The notes beneath the pieces are model-generated. The model had not been told where the DNA came from. It worked only from the letters and a program-made list of their open reading frames with translations, and ran no database searches. A stretch of DNA of 64,000 bases from Lenzites betulinus (Eukaryota > Basidiomycota > Agaricomycetes > Polyporales > Polyporaceae), in NCBI GenBank assembly GCA_022264855.1, contig JABYQU010000003.1:1116001-1180000 (forward strand). Reading direction: 5' to 3'. Numbering within the stretch: position 1 is the stretch's first letter; each line of letters begins with the position of its first letter. The position numbers and the translations under genes were made by a program. This document shows, piece by piece, positions 35,658-47,009 of the stretch.

Positions 35658-38600
35658 TCACCGACGAAGCATAGGCCCCAGCTACAGCGTGACAAACGCA
35701 CGCAGCGTTAACAATCAGTATATGCGCGCGACACCGCAGAACAAGCACGTACGTTCTGCCGCTGCTGCTTCAGCCAGCTCGTGGGCTCTGGCCGGCTGAG
35801 CTGCTTCGCGCTCCCGAGCTGCTGACGCAACGAGCGCATGCTCGCGTCGTGCACCACGCTGAGCATGAGCGTCTGCTCGCGCCGGTAGCGGATCGTCTGG
35901 TCCGCGAGCAGCCTCTGCGCGTCGGAGCGCAGTCAGTGAGCGGCAAAAGACCGGGAACGGGGCGGGACGGACCTTCTGGCGCGCGACGTCCTCCTCGAGG
36001 ATCTTGATCTGCGAGCGGTAGCTGTTCTCCGCCTCCTCGAACGCGTCCTGTGGCGGTCTGGTGTTAGCTTCTACTGCGGAGGGTGCGAATGGCTGCGCGG
36101 TGGTACGTACCGAGGGGACGCCGCCGGCACTCTTCGCGTGCTCCTCCTTGAAGAGCTTGTCTTGCTGCTTGATGAACTGCATCCGCGCGTCAGCGTCGAA
36201 TCGGGCCGAAGCGGACGGGCACAGAGACGCACCGTCTTCGCCTTGAGCAGCTTCTCCTGCGCGGTCTTGTACTGCTCCTTGATGCTGATGTTCTCCTCGT
36301 GCAGCGCGAGCATGCGCTGCTTGATGTCCTCCGGGACGTCCTTGCCCGATATCGACGCGCGCAGGTCGCTGCGCCCTCAGGATCAGTACTCGATACTCGA
36401 ACCCCGACACGGCACAGACGGAGAGACGCACCCGATGGCGCGTTCGCGCTGGAGCATCCGGTCGCGCTGGTCGAGGCCCTCGCTCTGGAGGTTGACCTTC
36501 TCGAGCAGGAGGCCGTTGATCTGCTCGAGCTGCATCTTGTTCTTGTCCGCGAGCTCCCGGATCTGGTTCCGGAGGCGCGCGACCTCGGCCTCGAGCTCCA
36601 CCTTGTCCTCTTCTACGGACTCGCGCAGCGTCGCGAGGATGTCGAGCTGATCCTTGTTCACCAACGTCACTGCGTTGCGCCAGTATGTCAGCGGCGAACA
36701 ACCGAGGGTAGAGAGGCCGCATACAGTCAGACTTCGCGATGGTGAGCTCCTTGGACATCACGTCGAACTTGACTTCGAGCTCGGCGTGCTCTTTGCGCAG
36801 CTTATCGAGGTCATCAACGGTCTCGTTGAGTCGCTGCCGTAGCGCAATAGCAGCTTCCGCCCTACAACTCTCCTCAGCAAAAGCATTCCTTCGCGCGTCC
36901 AAACTACGTACCCGTCGCCCATCGATTTGCCGCTCCGGATCTCCTCCAGGTCGTTCTGCAGCACGAGCTTCTCCCTATGCGCAGCGAGATAATCCGACTC
37001 ATAGCGCGCCTTCATCCTGTTCGCGTCCTCAAGCAGGTTCTCGAGCACGAGCACGCGGCTAGCATCCGCCTCGTTCTTGCGCACCGCCTCGAGCTCGCGC
37101 TGGAGCTTCCGCACCTGCAGCTTCAGATCCGTCATCGTCGTCCCCGTGATCGCCGAGTCGAGCTCCTCGCCGAGACCCGCCATGTCCGAGTCCGCGTCGA
37201 CGTCCATGCCGAGGTCGTGGCGCGGCGCCGCGTCCCCGCCGAGCAGCTCTGCCTCCGTGAACTCGGACGTGTCCGTCGGGGGCTCGTCGTTGGGCTGTGG
37301 CCGCGCGCGCGAGGCCGCGACGGGGCGCTGCGAGGACAGCTCGAGCTCGCGCACGCGCTCCTGGTACAGCTCGAGCGTCTCGGAGTCCTTCGCGCGCTCC
37401 TCCGAAGTGAGCTTGAGCTTCGTCTTCGTCTGCTCGAGCTCGTACTTGAGCGCGTCGATCTCCTTGCTGCGCGCGGACCCCTTGGTCTCGAGCTCGGCGA
37501 TCTGTGACTTGTACGACTCCATGAGCGGCTTGAACGCGGCGACTTTGCGGTACTCCTCCTCGAGCGCAGCGTTCTTGTCGACGAGGTCTGCGTTCTGCTT
37601 CTCCAGGCCCTGCAAACGAATTGTGTAAGATTTGAGCGAGACAAAGTTAGCAGCTGCTATACCTTGACTTGCTGCCGCATGTCCGCGGCTTCCTGGAGCT
37701 TCTTCTTGTACTTCTCCATCACGTTTTCGGTCTTCTGAAGCTTGTCGGCAGCATGTCGATATCTTTGCAGTCATTAGCAATACAATAGCAATCGAATTGA
37801 TGAGGACATACTCGTCAAGCTGGTCTTTGAGACGTGTGGCCTCGTCCGCTCGGACTTGGAGTTCATCGACCTTGCGCGTGAGGTCTGTGACAATCACGGT
37901 CTGCTTGTCGAGTTCAGATTCAGCCATAGCCAGGTTATCTTCACTCTTCTGGCTGTGATCCTCCTCGTACGTCAGATCATCGAGGCCCACACAACGGGCC
38001 CGCTGATGCTCACAGGTCGGTGCGAAGGCGGTCGATCTCCGCGCGGAACATCGCGTCCCCTCTTGAGTCCACCTTCTTGTTGTCTGCCTCCCGCTGCGCC
38101 TGCCGTAGCTGGGCGAGCGCATCGTCCTTCTCCGACACTACGTCGTCGTAGTTCGTCTGCAGCGCTCTATGCTCTTCTAGCAGCGTCTGGTACACCTTCT
38201 CTAGAGTCTCCTTTTCTGAGAGTATCCGACTTCGTTCCGACTGGATTTGGTAGTAGTGGTCATCCCTGCAGGTATCCACCTGGATTTAGTCGCAGTATGC
38301 CGGTCCTAGGCGGTCAGAGGCACGCACTCCGTAATGCTGACTTCCATTCCTGCGTCCGCAGAGCTCCTGGCTTTAGACATAACCTGTCCCCCAAGCCTGT
38401 TAGTTCGGACATAGCACAAGGACAGCCGTGCGCACCTGCTCGATGACCCGCATGAGGGAGTGCTGCTCCGACTCAGACAGCTTCTGTATCCGCTGAATGA
38501 TATCCTTGTTGTTCTCGCATTGCACGGCAATCGCGATGGTCAATCGACACATAGTGAGCGTGGCATTGACGTTATAGTCTTTCGCGATGCCTTGCAGGTC

Positions 38601-38952
38601 GGGCACCTCGAGCGCGCCCGTGGGCTGGTGCAGGACCTCTGAGAAGTACTGGGTCATGAGCCGGTACAGCCGCTTCAGCGAGCTGAAGCGGAGCACCCAG
38701 TTGTCGGACAACTGCGCCGGCGGGCGGGCGGCGGTGGGTTGGCGGAAGTAGTCCGCGTCGCTATGGACGGCGCGAACGTCAGGAAGGCACAGGGCATATG
38801 CGCGCTGACCGTGCTCACACGAGAGTCAATATATCGAGGAGGGCGGCGCCATCTGAGAGGTCCCCAACGGTGGTAACCGGGCGCGAGAGGTCGAAGGTTG
38901 CGAAGAAGGAGAGGAAGGCGTTGAGCTCCTTCTTCTGTGAGTCGACAGACAT
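35658..38952 (-). CDS. HOK1: Hook-family dynein adaptor, coiled-coil protein
   Basis: Hook proteins link dynein-dynactin and kinesin to early endosomes; fungal members are Hok1/HookA. The start [20 protein letters not shown] with [20 protein letters not shown] is the N-terminal Hook (CH-type) domain. It continues [20 protein letters not shown] and [20 protein letters not shown]. From about 38.3 kb to 35.9 kb almost everything is heptad-rich coiled coil (Glu, Arg, Leu, Gln), interrupted by an acidic linker near 37.2 kb. The end reads [31 protein letters not shown], then an intron (gtacgt...gctgtag) and LGPMLRR with stop at 35658, as in other Hook C-termini. Without this last intron a different tail would stop at 35708. 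HOK1 is given by family resemblance. Confidence 0.88.
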
Positions 38953-39234
38953 GTCCAGGTTTCGCGGGCGGTGCTCCAGCCAGACGGGTATATGCGCCCC
39001 AGGTATACGGCGGCGAGCAGTCTATCGGTTGCGCCTGGTCAGACAGAGGTGGTGGTGGACGGAGAGAGTGAAGTCAAGTGCATGCGCGGACAGGCGCGAA
39101 CGCGGCGGCGCCGGAGCGCCGTACAACTCTTTCGTCCGATCCATGACTGCAATCCATTGCTTTTCAGCATCCCTCGCACAACATCTGCGCCCATACTCAT
39201 TCCAGTTTGCTCTCAAGTAGGGATTCTCAACACA
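38953..39234. promoter_or_regulatory. compact divergent promoter, Hook and RNA cyclase genes
   Basis: Only 282 bases separate the two outward-facing ATGs, so both genes must share control sequence. No TATA box is evident. Confidence 0.5.
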
Positions 39235-40529
39235 ATGGCCTCGGTAGAGCCTGTCCGGTTGGACGGCAGTATGCTTGAGGGTGGCGGGCAGCTCCTCCGT
39301 GTAGCTGTCGCGATTTCCGCGATCCTCTCCAAGCCCATTGCGATTGACAACATACGTATGAACCGCCCGCAACCAGGTCTAAGGAACCAGCATGCAGAAG
39401 GTGAGTACGCGGACCTTGCTAACCTGTAGTGCTCATACTGATATACCTGATATACGTGTTTCCAGGGTTGAGAGTCGCCGCTGAAATATGTGCAGCGCGT
39501 TTGACAGGATGCGAGATTGGCTCTAGTTCCATCGAGTTCTATCCTACCGTAAGACCTCAGCTCTCAAGGCGCTATATAGCAGATCCTGGGACGGCCGGCT
39601 CCATAGCCCTCCTACTGCAAGTATCCCTACCCTGCCTCGTCTTCCCGTCCTCCGAGTCTACCACCGGTACCCCAACCGAACTTATCCTCCGTGGCGGCAC
39701 GAACGCGACTCACGCGCCACAGATTGACTACGTCCAGCACGTCTTCCTCCCATTCATCCACAAGCACCTTGGGCTGGAACCATCCCTCGATATCGTGAAG
39801 CGCGGATACTACCCCAAGGGCGGCGGCGAAGTGCACATCTCGCTTCCTCCCGTACGCGGCGTGCTACCCGCCGTCACACTCACCGAGCGCGGTCCCGTGA
39901 AAGCGATCCGCGGGCGGTCATATGCTGCCGGTCTGCCGAAAATTGTCGCGGAGTCCATGCGCACCGCGGCCGCGCAGGTGCTCGTAGAGTCCGGCGTCGA
40001 CCCAGGCCTCATCCACATCGATGCCGTACGCGAGAAGCCGTTCGACGCGTTCGGAAGCGGCTCTGGGATCGTCCTATGGGCCGAGACTGAGGACGGCTGT
40101 GTCCTCGCGGGGAGCGCGCTCGGGCGTAAGGGTATCAATGCGGCGGACGTGGGGCACGATGCTGCCACCGAGCTTGCCGCGAACCTTGCTCATGGGGGAT
40201 GCGTGGATGAGTACATGCAGGTGCAGGCGCTGGATTGTCGTAAGTCCCCTTCACGGCTGACTTATGACGCGTGCAGGACCAAATGATAGTTTTCCTCGCG
40301 CTTGCGCGAGGGAAGTCGACGGTCAAGACTGGGCCTTTAAGCCTTCATACCAGGTAGGAACATCCCACTGCCGGGCCCCGTACTGTTGAGCTTACAGCCT
40401 CATAGAGCAGCAATCTGGGTGGTGGAACAGCTCACAGAAGCTAGATTCCACGTCGAGGTCTCGGGTGACCACACGCTCATAGAATGCGAAGGAATTGGTT
40501 ATGAGCCATCTGAGCTCCCCGTTCCCTAA
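39235..40529 (+). CDS. RTCA: RNA 3'-terminal phosphate cyclase (RtcA type)
   Basis: Converts an RNA 3'-phosphate to a 2',3'-cyclic phosphate with ATP, through a histidine-AMP intermediate; a role in RNA repair or metabolism is inferred from the family. It starts [20 protein letters not shown] and [15 protein letters not shown]. The type-1 cyclase signature [15 protein letters not shown] is present, as are [20 protein letters not shown] and the block [20 protein letters not shown], close to the human RTCA sequence. The candidate nucleophile His is in [18 protein letters not shown], where active RtcA enzymes have GP-x-x-LHT. This distinguishes it from Rcl1, the ribosome biogenesis paralog that lacks the His. 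It ends ELPVP at 40529. A handful of short introns, no damage seen. It converges on the MYND gene 177 bases away. Confidence 0.92.
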
Positions 40530-40706
40530 ACGTGAACCTCATCTGCCTTACTCAAATTCCGAGGTAGGTAGCTTCGTTCTTAGAACTGTGAACCTTGGAC
40601 AATAAAAGGCATTCGGAAGGGTGCAGTACAAATTATAGAGATTGATACGATAGTCAACACAGAAAGAATACGAGGTACATGCAAGCCAATGCTCAACCGC
40701 AAACAT

Positions 40707-41994
40707 TTATAGGATATCGAGAAGGTCATACCGCTTCAAAACGTAATGCACCTCGCGGTCAGGCGTCCCAAACGGGCAAGGCAAGTCGAAGTCGCAGAGC
40801 ATGGTGCCGTTCCGGGGGTCCAGCAGGTCCTCGTCGTCGGTCAAGATCTCGAGGTGTTCGATCGGCTCCGTCAGGACCATCATCCCCTTCAACACCGCGC
40901 TCAGCACCCCGTACTTGCTCATGATCGTGAACGGCGGCGGGATGGTGCACTTCATCGCGCAGGTCTTCTGGTGGTTGAGCCAATCCTGCCATACAACATG
41001 AGCCGTCAACGCCAAAGAGCAAACGGACCTGAAGCACGGAAGAGACGTACGATGTCCTGGCACTCCTTGCTGCAGTACCACGGCTTCAAGTCGGAGGCGC
41101 ACTCGCACCCCCACCCCCGCGGCCCCCCACCATGCTGCGTCGTCCTCGTGCATCCCGCAGCCCCGCACGCCTCTTCATTGCGCTCCGGCGCTTTCCCACC
41201 GCCTGTCTCTTCAGCCGAAAGGTCGCGCTGCCATCGATCCAGCGCGCGCCAGAGCGGGCGGTACAGCGGAATCCGGGCGAGGTCCAGGTCCACGCGCTCG
41301 ACGAGCGTCTTGAACGCGAAGCCCGCAATGAGCACCGCAGGGCTCACAAAGTCGATCGCCGCGGCGTGCGTCGCGTGGCGCGCCGCACACAGGATGTTCT
41401 CGAGCTGGTCGTCCGCGCGCGTCTGGTACGTCATGCGCGGGAAGCGGTCGTCGCTACGGTCCCGCACGATCGCGCGCAGCTCGTCCGGGCACGCCATGTA
41501 CTTGCGGAAGTACGCGTAGGCCGCGATGGAGTGCGCCTGCGCGCTGAGCGCCTCCGTGCTCGGGTTGTGCCCGTCGCTGTCCGTCGCGGGGTCCCAGTCC
41601 TCGGGGATTTCGCGCTGGGGGTTGACGATGGGGTCGAGGAAGAAGAGCGCGCCTTCTTCGCATGGTCGGTTTTCGAACTCCGTACCGGCGAGGTATCTGT
41701 ATAGCGCACGGGAAGGCTCGTGAGCAGGTCCAGTGCAAGATGGGGTCGCAGGTACGCACCGCATCGCGAGCTCAATGTCGAGGGCAGTCGTGTTGCCGTT
41801 GGCTATCTGACTCTCGAGGTGGAAACGGTATTGCCTTGCAGGAGGCCGAGAGGAGCCGGACGGCTGATCGCCCGTAGGCAGAGAACGGTAGTCGTATAGA
41901 CATAACTCCTCGATCTGACTTCCTTTGTCCATTTCTGCGAAGGATACAGTGAGGTGACATCTTTCCCTCAAATAGACGAACACTTACGATCCAT
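40707..41994 (-). CDS. MYND-type zinc-finger protein of unknown function
   Basis: A protein of about 400 residues with a C-terminal MYND-like zinc finger. The ligands run CGAAGC, then WGCECASDLKPWYCSKECQD, then across an intron to DWLNHQKTCAMKC, giving the Cys-rich block plus H-x3-C that closes a MYND finger. Such fingers bind short proline-rich peptides. The region before it (about 41.9-41.2 kb) is a helical domain with FENRPCEEGALFFLDPIVNP and no family I know. The C-terminus reads LTEPIEHLEILTDDEDLLDP and ends KRYDLLDIL. A 7-base first exon, ATGGATC with a perfect gtaagt donor, at 41994-41988 splices in frame to AAATGGACAAAGG; otherwise translation would start at the ATG at 41932. No SET domain is seen. 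Confidence 0.75.
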
Positions 41995-43305
41995 TGTGTT
42001 GGTGCGCCGCGAAGTTCTAAGGTTGAGAGAAGAGTGCTGCACCAAAGGGGTTGTTGCTGCCCCTCATAGCGCACGTCCCCGAGTTATATACCTCCGAATC
42101 GCTTTGTCGTCCACGACCTATGGGCTCGAGCGCTGTCCATGGAGCATGTATATGCGGGGGCAAAGCGTCGTGCCACCGACGCTTGCTCCCCCGCGCGAGT
42201 TACCGTTCCGAGACGTCAAAGCGTATCCGAAGCACATCTGCAGCGTGTAGATCTCATATATGAGCTAGAAGACCAGAGAGAAAGAATGTCAACACGCTCC
42301 GAGCTGCCTCGTGGCCCGCGGGAGGTGATGCGCTTGGTCCAGGACCAATGGTCGTGAACCATGGCGTTCCGCTTTGAGGGTCTCTTCTGGTAGATGAGCA
42401 CATTTCATAGATATGTGTTTCAGTGAGGACTTTGGTGCGATCGTACTTGCACAGCATGTTTGTAGAAATCCGGACTACTGAGCCCCAGAACATCCGAGAC
42501 GCACATACCACTAGAAGGCGAATGAGCGTGGGACGCGCCCCAGTGGCACAGCACGTCAATGCGCGCGCACGAGCTGTAATCTTCGCGAACAAGGTAGAAT
42601 CTCCCCGGATGTTCCTATCCAGCTAGGCATTGTGGTGGTTATGAAAGGAGCTCGAGTCCGATCTTCTCGGGCCACGGTCCAGTGAACTGCTTGGTTATGT
42701 TTGCAGAATCCGGGGCGCCACCGCGCGAAGCGCGCGTATATGGGCGCCTTCAAGTTCCAAATTTCTTCTTCAAACAGTCGAGCTCAAAGTAGGCACCAGA
42801 CTACCTATAGCGAGCTACCAAGACAGCCATATTCAAACTCTGCTGAGACCGAACGTTCGAATGGAACTAGCAGCGCCAGCGGTGCTTATCTAGTAGCCAG
42901 GATCTCACTCAGGCTCGCCGCCCAGCGTCGCGCGGCTCCCGTCAAACCCGGCGGGGCACCAGGAATTCCATATACGTCCGCGGACGTCTCGACGCCCATG
43001 CCGTCCAGCGCCGCCGACGTGCACGGAGCCGAGCGACTGGTTCGACGTCCAGCGTTGCGCCGGTGCGCCGACGTGGACCCACAAGTCACGTCCGTCCTAC
43101 CAATTTCCCACCTCAAGCTCTTCATGCCAAGCTTAAGTAGACGCCGCGCAGATACTCGTACTCGTACACAACTGCCCATTCAAAATCCGCCCTACAGGAA
43201 CACGCACACTACATACACCGCAAAAACCGAAACCGAAACTCAACCGAATAAACAAAACCGAAACAAAACCAATGGGCTGCCGACACGTAAAGACCGAGTG
43301 CGGGG

Positions 43306-43327
43306 GTAGGTAGGTGGGTAGGTGGGC
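43306..43327 (+). repeat. TAGG/TGGG simple repeat
   Basis: Short tandem units of TAGG and TGGG just downstream of the GH13 gene. Probably a microsatellite; seen directly. Confidence 0.7.
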
Positions 43328-43452
43328 GTGCAGATAGTACAGACGCGAAGAACGATTAGGCCGCGCCGCCCGAGCGTGAGGACGGGCGGGGGGCATCCGG
43401 AAGAACAAGAAAGGGACACAGAACTTGAAATCCTTGTATGAGGCGCTGACCC

Positions 43453-43476
43453 AAGAAGAGGAAGAGGAAGAGGGGG
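43453..43476 (+). repeat. GAAGAG purine repeat
   Basis: Imperfect GAAGAG units merging into a G run, in the region just beyond the GH13 stop codon. Simple sequence, seen directly. Confidence 0.7.
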
Positions 43477-43589
43477 GCGGGGGCGTGGCGGGTCGGAGCG
43501 GGCGAAAGAGTCGTGAGGCGCGTGCGGGCGTGACACGTGAGAAAAGCATGCGGCGTCGTCATTCACGTCTTCAACCGAGGGGGGCGCAA

Positions 43590-46000
43590 TCACAGCGCCC
43601 CCGTCCACAGCGCCGCCGCAACAGCCAACACGCCCGCAACGAACACGGGCACCCGGCCGCCAGACGCGCCATTATCGTTGTTGAACGTGCTCTGCGAGCC
43701 CTGCTGGGTGGCGGCGGCGACGGCGTGCCCGCAGAGGCCCGAGTTGTCGAGCTTGTCGTCCGGGACGAGGATGACGGGGACGCCGCCCTTGGCGTACGCG
43801 ACTTCGATGCTGCCGTTGCTGCCGACGGCGTATTGGCTGCAGGTGAGGATGCTGGGGTGGGGGTGAGCGGGTGAGCGTCGTTGATCTCTGAGCGTTTGGG
43901 GGGGGGGGGGGGGGGGGGGGGAGGGGAGGGAGGGGAGGGAGGGGAGGGGGGAGCACTCACTCGGTGGTGGACGAGCCGCTGCTCCACGATGTGTGGGCGG
44001 ACATGGTGACGTTCTGGGGCTGAGGATGGGGGGCACTCGTCAGCAAGGCGTTGTAAGCAGCCACGCCAATGTATAGAACTTACAGGAGAGCCGATGTTGG
44101 TCAAGACGGTGACAACGTCGCCCTTCATGAACGCGATGCCCTCGTTCGTCTGGCTGAGTACTTGGATCTGGCTCGTCACCCAGTCGTCCGTGCCGTTCAC
44201 GAGGAAGTTGCGGAGCTGGCATAGAGCGTTAGCTTGCGTGCATGCAAACGTCTGCGAGCAGGAATACCTGGTTCAGCTTGGTGATGAGCTGGTACGTGGT
44301 CGAGTTCGAATAATGGGACGGCCAAAGAGGCTCGCGGTTCATCTGTAGGGGAATAACTCGTTAGCATCTATCCTCCAACGTCTGATCATAAAATACGTAC
44401 GGGGTCGGCGTTGCCGTTGAAGCCCTGCTCCTGGCCGTAGTAAACGATCGGGATACTATAGCATGATGTGAGTATTCAGCACGAACTAAGTATTATATCC
44501 TAAAACACACCCGTCAGACATGAAGTTGAAGATCATCGGGTTCCAAAGGCTCTGGGGGTCAACGGACAGACTCGCCCAGCGAGGAACATCCTGGTCCTCA
44601 AGGAAGTTGCCGAGGAGCGTAGGGTCCTGCATGGAAGGAAGAATAAAAGTCAGCGGCCGCCTCCCTTGGAGAATACGCGGGCATACCGAGGACTTCTGCT
44701 TGATCTGCTGAATCATGTCCGACACGGCACTCATGTTCTGCGGGCCGGGAATGGTGAACGCCTGCACGAGCGCATTGTACATCGGGTAGTTCAGGATCGC
44801 ATCCAGCGACTGCTGGCCCTGCCACTGGAGGGCTTGGCTGTCCATCGGTGAGCATACCTCCACGGCTTCGAAGAACGAGCGCACTTACCCAGCATCGGCA
44901 TCGAAGACCTCTCCAATGCAGTAAACGCCAGCGGCGCCACAGAACTTGGGCCAAAAGTCCATGTTCACATGCCTGCCACATACAGCATCAGTATGCGGTG
45001 CTATCTTTAGGCGGTGCATGCGGTGGTAACGTACTTCGCCGCTGGGAGAAGGAAGCGATGAGCAATTCAGGTAAGCTCTCGTAGTGAGGCAGAAAAACTC
45101 ACCATCGATACGGAGACCATCGATGTTGAACTGTTGAACGAGGGCCTTGATCCACTGCTCGTAGGCGGAGACAACCGTCGGGTCCTGGGTGTTCACATCC
45201 GGGAGCGTCACGTTAGTATCTCCAAGCCAGCAGTTCTGTTCGCTGGTCGTGTTTCCCCACTGGATGGGGCAGTACGAGTGGTACTGCGACTGCAGCGCGG
45301 CGACGGTAATTAATCTTCAGTTACCACAAGTGGAAGGTGGTCAGACGAACCTGGTCCTTGAACATGAATGTCGACAGATCCGGGTTTGTATCCAAGGCCA
45401 TGACGTTGTTTACGACCACGTCGACCATGAGGAACCTGGTCAAGTGTCAGAGACGCATGCGCGGAAGAAGGTAGTCCATGCGCGACGCACATTCCGCGGC
45501 GGTGAAGCTCGTCGGAGAGCGCCTTGAGGTCGTCCGCCGTTCCAAAGCGCGAGTTGAGCTGGGTCGCGTCGGCGATCCAGTAGCCGTGGTAGGGGTCACC
45601 GTAGGGTGTGCGAGGGCCCTCATAGTTCTGGGAGACCGGGCTGATCCAGACTATGTGCAAGGAGGGCACGCGCATTCGAGGGCAGCATATATGTGATGCA
45701 CGGGCGGGACGTACTGGCAGTGAACCCCGCGTCCTGGATGTAGTCCAAGTTATCCTTGATGGTGCTCCAGGTTCCGCCGCAGAATGTCTGCTTGGCAGGG
45801 TCACAAGCAGTGAGGTCTGCGCCCTGCGGGAGTGCGTAGCGGTCGGTGATGACCCTGCGAGGATGTTTAGTTGTGGCCGGCTGCGGGGAACGCGACGCGA
45901 CTTACTGGTAGATGGAGCGCTTTCTCCACTCGTCCGCGGTGGCAGCATAGGCTGTGGAGAGGAGGGAGAGGGCAAGGAGGAGGTTGAGGAGGTGCTGCAT
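43590..46000 (-). CDS. GPI-anchored GH13_1 alpha-amylase/alpha-glucanotransferase-like enzyme
   Basis: Secreted GH13 enzyme. The signal peptide MLQHLLNLLLALSLLSTAYA precedes ATADEWRKRSIYQVITDRYA, the Taka-amylase-type N-terminus. Catalytic residues are present: Asp in IDGLRIDAAKHV (region II), Glu in VYCIGEVFDADAG (region III) and the final Asp in NFLEDQDVPRW (region IV). Two substrate-contact histidines are replaced. Region I reads DVVVNNVMA (Asn for His, about 45400-45425) and region IV has EDQD (Gln for the His of NHD, about 44590). The same losses are known in the GPI-anchored AgtA/AgtB alpha-glucanotransferases of Aspergillus, which act in cell-wall alpha-glucan synthesis. The C-terminus here is GPI-like: a small-residue stretch NNDNGASGGRVP, then FVAGVLAVAAALWTGAL. 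So wall glucan processing is more likely than starch feeding. One intron carries a 24-base poly-G tract on the plus strand. Confidence 0.9.
43898..43952 (+). repeat. poly-G / G-rich tract inside a GH13 intron
   Basis: A run of 24 consecutive G (43898-43921) followed by repeated AGGGG/AGGG units to 43952. On the coding (minus) strand this is a poly-C/CCCT tract near the 5' end of the last large intron, just after the gtgagt donor. It could form G-quadruplex or i-motif structures. The run length may be imprecise because such tracts sequence poorly. Confidence 0.85.
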
Positions 46001-47009
46001 GATAGGGTGCTCCAGGCGGGGTATGTTTCAGAGCATGCACGGGAGAGACCAGGCTAGAATGAACGGGGGTGAAACGAGGGTGGGCTCAGCAGGACGCTGA
46101 GGGTATCGAGAAGGCTGAGCTCGGAGGAAACTCGCGGGGAGCTCAGGAAGGCCTGTGTAGCACCAGGGGGCGAAGGAGAAGAGGCAGCGGCGGAGGGTGG
46201 GAGCGCGCGGGGAATAAGTTAGGAATAATAAATGATTGGGGACGGAGGAAGGCAGGAATTCTGCGAAGGTTGGAAGCCGGCCGGCGGCTGCCCTTGGCCG
46301 GTTCACCCACATCGCAACTGCCAACAACTCACAACAAGATCCCATCGCGCGCGCCGCTCCCCCCGCCTCACCGCCACGCGCCACCGCGCCCCCTTCCCCG
46401 CACTCCCCGCCAAACCCGACCAAAATACCGCCGTCGACGCTCGCGCAACCCTGGCTGTCCCCGTTTCACTCACACCGCCGTCATCGTCGAACGCATCTCC
46501 CGCCGCACCATCCCCATTCCTCCGTCGTCGCGCACAGATCCGCGTGGTTCCCCGCCGCCGGATCAGCTATCCCGGCTGGTACCGACAAGCTTTTTTTTGG
46601 TTCCTGGGCACCAGGCGCAGGTCGGGTGACACGCTGAAACACCTTTTCTCGCGGGAGATCCTGCAAAATATTCCCCAACGGCCGTTCTCGCCGCCACACG
46701 CGTTCCCATGGTCGGCCGACGCCCGCTTGGCATGCGCCATCCGGTGACGAACACTTTCCCCGGTTGCCCCTTCCGGAGGCTTTCGCCCGGGCGGCTGATT
46801 GGCCATCTCTCGACTCCGTCCGCTTCGGGCAGCAAAGCCCGCGCCACGCGTCGAGCGCTGACGGGTGATGCAAACATTGATGTCGCCCGGGGCCGTCTGT
46901 TCGAGCCTGGCTCGACCCGCTTTTTCCCAATGCATTTTCCTCCCGCGAGGTTTTCGCGCCACATCCTGTGTGCAAGTAGGCGCCCACATCTTCGCATCTC
47001 GCAACGATC
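46001..47009. promoter_or_regulatory. divergent promoter region, GH13 enzyme and TMA7
   Basis: About 1 kb between two outward-facing starts. ATTGG boxes (inverted CCAAT) occur at about 46229 and 46797; the second is about 210 bases before the TMA7 ATG and could serve it. Long open frames on both strands here are GC-rich and low in complexity. No gene recognised. Confidence 0.5.

Larger units (their letters stand above)
41995..43589. other. 1.6 kb gap with simple repeats
   Basis: Between the MYND gene start and the end of the GH13 gene, both on the minus strand. It contains A-rich CCGAAA-like repeats (about 43220-43270), a TAGG/TGGG tract (43306-43327) and a GAAGAGG tract (43453-43476). Open frames up to about 200 codons exist on both strands but read as low-complexity Arg/Ser/Pro-rich sequence without a family pattern. 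The MYND promoter and GH13 3' UTR must be here. Confidence 0.55.

Noticed and set aside
35708..35750. Hook protein stop at 35708
   Set aside because: An intron there restores the LGPMLRR tail seen in Hook proteins.
42701..43309. 202-codon plus-strand frame in the 1.6 kb gap
   Set aside because: Arg/Ser-rich, ends in simple repeat sequence, no recognisable domain or exon neighbours.
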